NCBI GenBank assembly: GCA_002421985.1
Contig: DISF01000078.1
Coordinates: forward strand, 1,249 to 26,692
Direction of reading: 5' to 3'
Origin: Roseovarius sp. UBA6217
GTDB lineage: Bacteria; Pseudomonadota; Alphaproteobacteria; Rhodobacterales; Rhodobacteraceae
DNA length: 25,444 bases
In this document: piece by piece, positions 23,641 through 25,444 of the stretch
How positions within the stretch are numbered: the first letter of the stretch is position 1
How the letters are laid out: each line of letters starts with the position of its first letter
Program-made: the position numbers and the translations under genes
Notes under the pieces: model-generated
Database searches by the model: none
The model's input: only the letters and a program-made list of their open reading frames with translations
What the model was told of the DNA's origin: nothing

Positions 23641-25335
23641 ATGCGGAAGGCATTTCGTTTCGAGGGTGATATGTTGTCATCTTCGATCATCAAGGCCGCG
23701 CTCGCTTGGGCGCGGAACGGAGGCAAGATCATCGCCCTGCATGGGATCGATGAGAATGGCAACTGCACCTGCGGGAAACTGGCTTGCAGAAGCCCCGGCA
23801 AGCATCCGATTTCGGACTTGTTCCCGAAAGGCCAGCACAGCGCAACGAGCAGCGCGGTTCAAATCCGCCGCGCGTTCAAGAATTACCCACACGCAAATCT
23901 CGGTGTGATCCTGCCGCCGGGGCTGGTGGTGCTCGATGTTGACGGCCCGGAGGGTGCCGAAACTTTCAAGAAGCTGAACCTGCCCCCGACTCTATCGGTT
24001 CGAACGGGTCGCGGAACACATCACTATTTCCGCGCATCGGAAGCGTTGCCGAAGAAGAAGGTGCCCCTCGCGGGCATCGATATCAAGGACAACGCCAGTG
24101 GGTATCTCGTCGCCGCACCCAGCATGCACAAATGCGGTCGTCGGTATCGTGTGCAGCGCGGAGAAACCCATGTTGCGACGTTGCCCGCTGACTTCGTGCG
24201 GTCCTTGGTCCCCAGCGTTACGCGCACGGCCCGGTTCGACACGGTTGCCGCATTCAAAGCTGGTGGCCGGAACAACGAATTGACCAATATTGCCGGGTCA
24301 CTCAGGTTTCGCGGTCTGACCGAAACCGCCATTGCCGGTGCGTTACAGGCGATCAACGAGGCGGCGTGCAGCCCTCCGCTCGACGCCGACGAGGTCGAGC
24401 GCATCGCCGCGAGCGTTAGCAAGTACGAGGCCGGTCACGAGGCCGCATTCGGCTGGCTGGGCGATGTCGAGGAAGATGATCCACAGTTCCTTGCATATCC
24501 CTACATCGTGAAGGGTGCCGTGACTGTCCTCGACGGGAACATGGGCCAAGGGAAATCCACCTTCACCTGCGCAATCGCCGCCGCTGTCACGACAGGCAGG
24601 CCCCCGCCGTTCGTGGATGATATCGAAAAAGGCTCGGTCCTGTTCATGTCTGCCGAGGATGATCCATCGCGCGTGCTGAAACCCCGCCTCATGAAGGCCG
24701 GGGCCGATGTCTCGAAGGTCCGATACCAGGAGGAACCGTTCACCTTGGATGAACGCGGCCTCACCCTCTTGCGGCTCGAACTCGCAGCGAACACGCCCGC
24801 GCTCGTGGTGATCGACCCCATCATCGCGTTCATGAAGGAAGGCACGGACGGGAACAAGGCAACCGAGACCATGCACTTCATGGTGCAGATCGACCAATTG
24901 GCCCGCGAGTTTGACACGGCTATCCTGATCGTGCGGCACCTGCGGAAAGCGCGGGCTGACCACGCCATGCACCAAGGTATCGGGTCGATTTCGATATCCG
25001 CTCGGGTGCGCTCAGGCTTGATCCTCGCGCCGCATCCCGACGACCCGCGCAAGCGCGCCGTTGCACATGCCAAATCGAACTACGCCGAGCCGGGGCCGAC
25101 CATCGTCTTCGAGATGCAGAGCACCGGCCCGCGCTCACATCCTCACGTGATCTGGCACCCCTGCGAACCGGAGTTGACGGTGGGCGACCTGCTGGCACCG
25201 CCAGACACGGAGCGCGGACGGCCCCCGAAAGAACGCGAAACGGCCACGGGCTGGCTGGAAAGCGTCCTGCGCAAAGGGCCGGTCAAGAAGAAGGGCACCT
25301 CGAAAAATTGCCCTGAACCCTGCACTGCGGTATGA
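23641..25335 (+). CDS. Primase-polymerase fused to a RepA-like RecA-fold ATPase, probably C-terminally truncated
   Basis: The 564-residue product combines three parts. Residues about 15-190 form an archaeo-eukaryotic primase-like prim-pol domain: Cys/His cluster C42-x-C44-x4-C49...GKHP, the metal-binding D-x-D at D99/D101 (VVLDVDG) and TGRGTHHYF (122-130). Residues about 205-262 resemble the primase C-terminal helical region (GGRNNELTNIAGSLRFRGLT). Residues about 285-500 are a RecA/AAA_25-type ATPase with Walker A GNMGQGKST (299-307), SAEDDP (337-342) and Walker B LVVIDP (D392). The start has AAGGAG 7 nt upstream. After about residue 545 (RKGPVKKKG) the tail TSKNCPEPCTAV leads into DNA of the following IS, suggesting replacement of the native C-terminus. 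It probably replicates the island or a plasmid/phage-like element. Confidence 0.85.
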   Translation: MRKAFRFEGDMLSSSIIKAALAWARNGGKIIALHGIDENGNCTCGKLACRSPGKHPISDLFPKGQHSATSSAVQIRRAFKNYPHANLGVILPPGLVVLDVDGPEGAETFKKLNLPPTLSVRTGRGTHHYFRASEALPKKKVPLAGIDIKDNASGYLVAAPSMHKCGRRYRVQRGETHVATLPADFVRSLVPSVTRTARFDTVAAFKAGGRNNELTNIAGSLRFRGLTETAIAGALQAINEAACSPPLDADEVERIAASVSKYEAGHEAAFGWLGDVEEDDPQFLAYPYIVKGAVTVLDGNMGQGKSTFTCAIAAAVTTGRPPPFVDDIEKGSVLFMSAEDDPSRVLKPRLMKAGADVSKVRYQEEPFTLDERGLTLLRLELAANTPALVVIDPIIAFMKEGTDGNKATETMHFMVQIDQLAREFDTAILIVRHLRKARADHAMHQGIGSISISARVRSGLILAPHPDDPRKRAVAHAKSNYAEPGPTIVFEMQSTGPRSHPHVIWHPCEPELTVGDLLAPPDTERGRPPKERETATGWLESVLRKGPVKKKGTSKNCPEPCTAV

Positions 25336-25367
25336 TCCGGGTGCCAAACTGGCATGGGGGTTTGGCG
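25290..25367 (+). mobile_element. Probable left end of an IS element next to the prim-pol gene
   Basis: The 3' end of the prim-pol gene changes character at about 25290-25310, and an IS5-type transposase starts at 25368. The DNA between, including GAAAAATTGCCCTGAACC, is probably the IS end and leader. The exact terminal inverted repeat and target duplication cannot be defined because the right end lies outside the window. Confidence 0.5.
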
Positions 25368-25444
25368 ATGGCGCAGATGGGTTTCTTTGATCTTTCGGAC
25401 CGCTACGCGAGCCTTGATGCCAAGCGTGACCCGCTGGTGGAGAT
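25368..25444 (+). CDS. IS5-family transposase, N-terminal fragment (runs off right edge)
   Basis: Twenty-five codons are visible: MAQMGFFDLSDRYASLDAKR and then DPLVE. This matches the N-terminus of IS5-type transposases (ISs with a DUF772-like N-terminal domain), which begin with a FFDLxxRYxxLDxxxDPL motif. The ATG lies 32 bp after the prim-pol stop. The catalytic DDE region is outside the window, so activity and exact IS type cannot be judged. Confidence 0.75.
   Translation, partial: MAQMGFFDLSDRYASLDAKRDPLVE

Overview
The window is high-GC DNA with the gene content of an alphaproteobacterium of the Rhodobacteraceae (Roseobacter/Rhodobacter group). The reasons are the character of the str ribosomal genes, a DUF2125 protein, a GTA-type head-spike base relic (Rhodobacter capsulatus rcc01079 type), the urt/ure arrangement, and a dispersed repeat with core TTTCTTCTGGCCC / AAATATCC / GGGG that I associate with this family from memory. 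No species call is possible from sequence reading alone.

Layout. (1) 1-1929, minus strand: str operon rpsL-rpsG-fusA (fusA runs off the left edge). A near-consensus promoter lies at 2161-2189, with a leader of roughly 225 nt. (2) 2251-3069: a rhamnosyltransferase-like gene, plus strand, whose 3' end overlaps a convergent EamA/DMT permease gene. (3) 7698 down to 3008, minus strand: DUF2125 exported protein, pmbA/tldE, a cysQ-like phosphatase (TTG start) and the permease. (4) 7828-9209, plus strand: a translationally coupled SDR dehydrogenase and a short crotonase-fold protein lacking both catalytic glutamates. (5) 9210-10208: a decayed stretch with a frameshifted orphan GTA head-spike base gene.

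(6) 10209-21409 is the core: a uniformly oriented urea acquisition and hydrolysis cluster, urtABCDE-ureD-ureA-(52-aa His-rich membrane peptide)-ureB-ureC-ureE-ureF-ureG. UrtABCDE imports urea. UreABC hydrolyses it to ammonia and carbamate. UreD/E/F/G deliver nickel. Most junctions overlap or are a few bases apart, so the genes are probably co-transcribed. A hairpin after urtA may set the binding-protein:permease ratio. Two oddities are the small His-rich peptide gene between ureA and ureB, and a dispersed repeat lying in frame at the start of urtC, which gives UrtC about 25-30 extra N-terminal residues.

(7) 21410-25444 is an accessory island attached to the end of the urease operon: a short ORF coupled to ureG, a class II Fic protein (minus strand) with an AT-rich inverted repeat upstream, a transposase N-terminal relic, an AlpA-type regulator, a primase-polymerase/RepA-like ATPase fusion that looks cut at its C-terminus, and the 5' end of an IS5-type transposase that runs off the right edge. 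The alpA plus prim-pol pair resembles the core of integrative or satellite-like elements. No integrase is visible.

No CRISPR array, rRNA or tRNA gene was seen. The most distinctive items are the His-rich urease-operon peptide, the repeat-encoded UrtC extension, the crotonase without catalytic glutamates, and the Fic/operator and AlpA/prim-pol modules. None could be confirmed by database search here.
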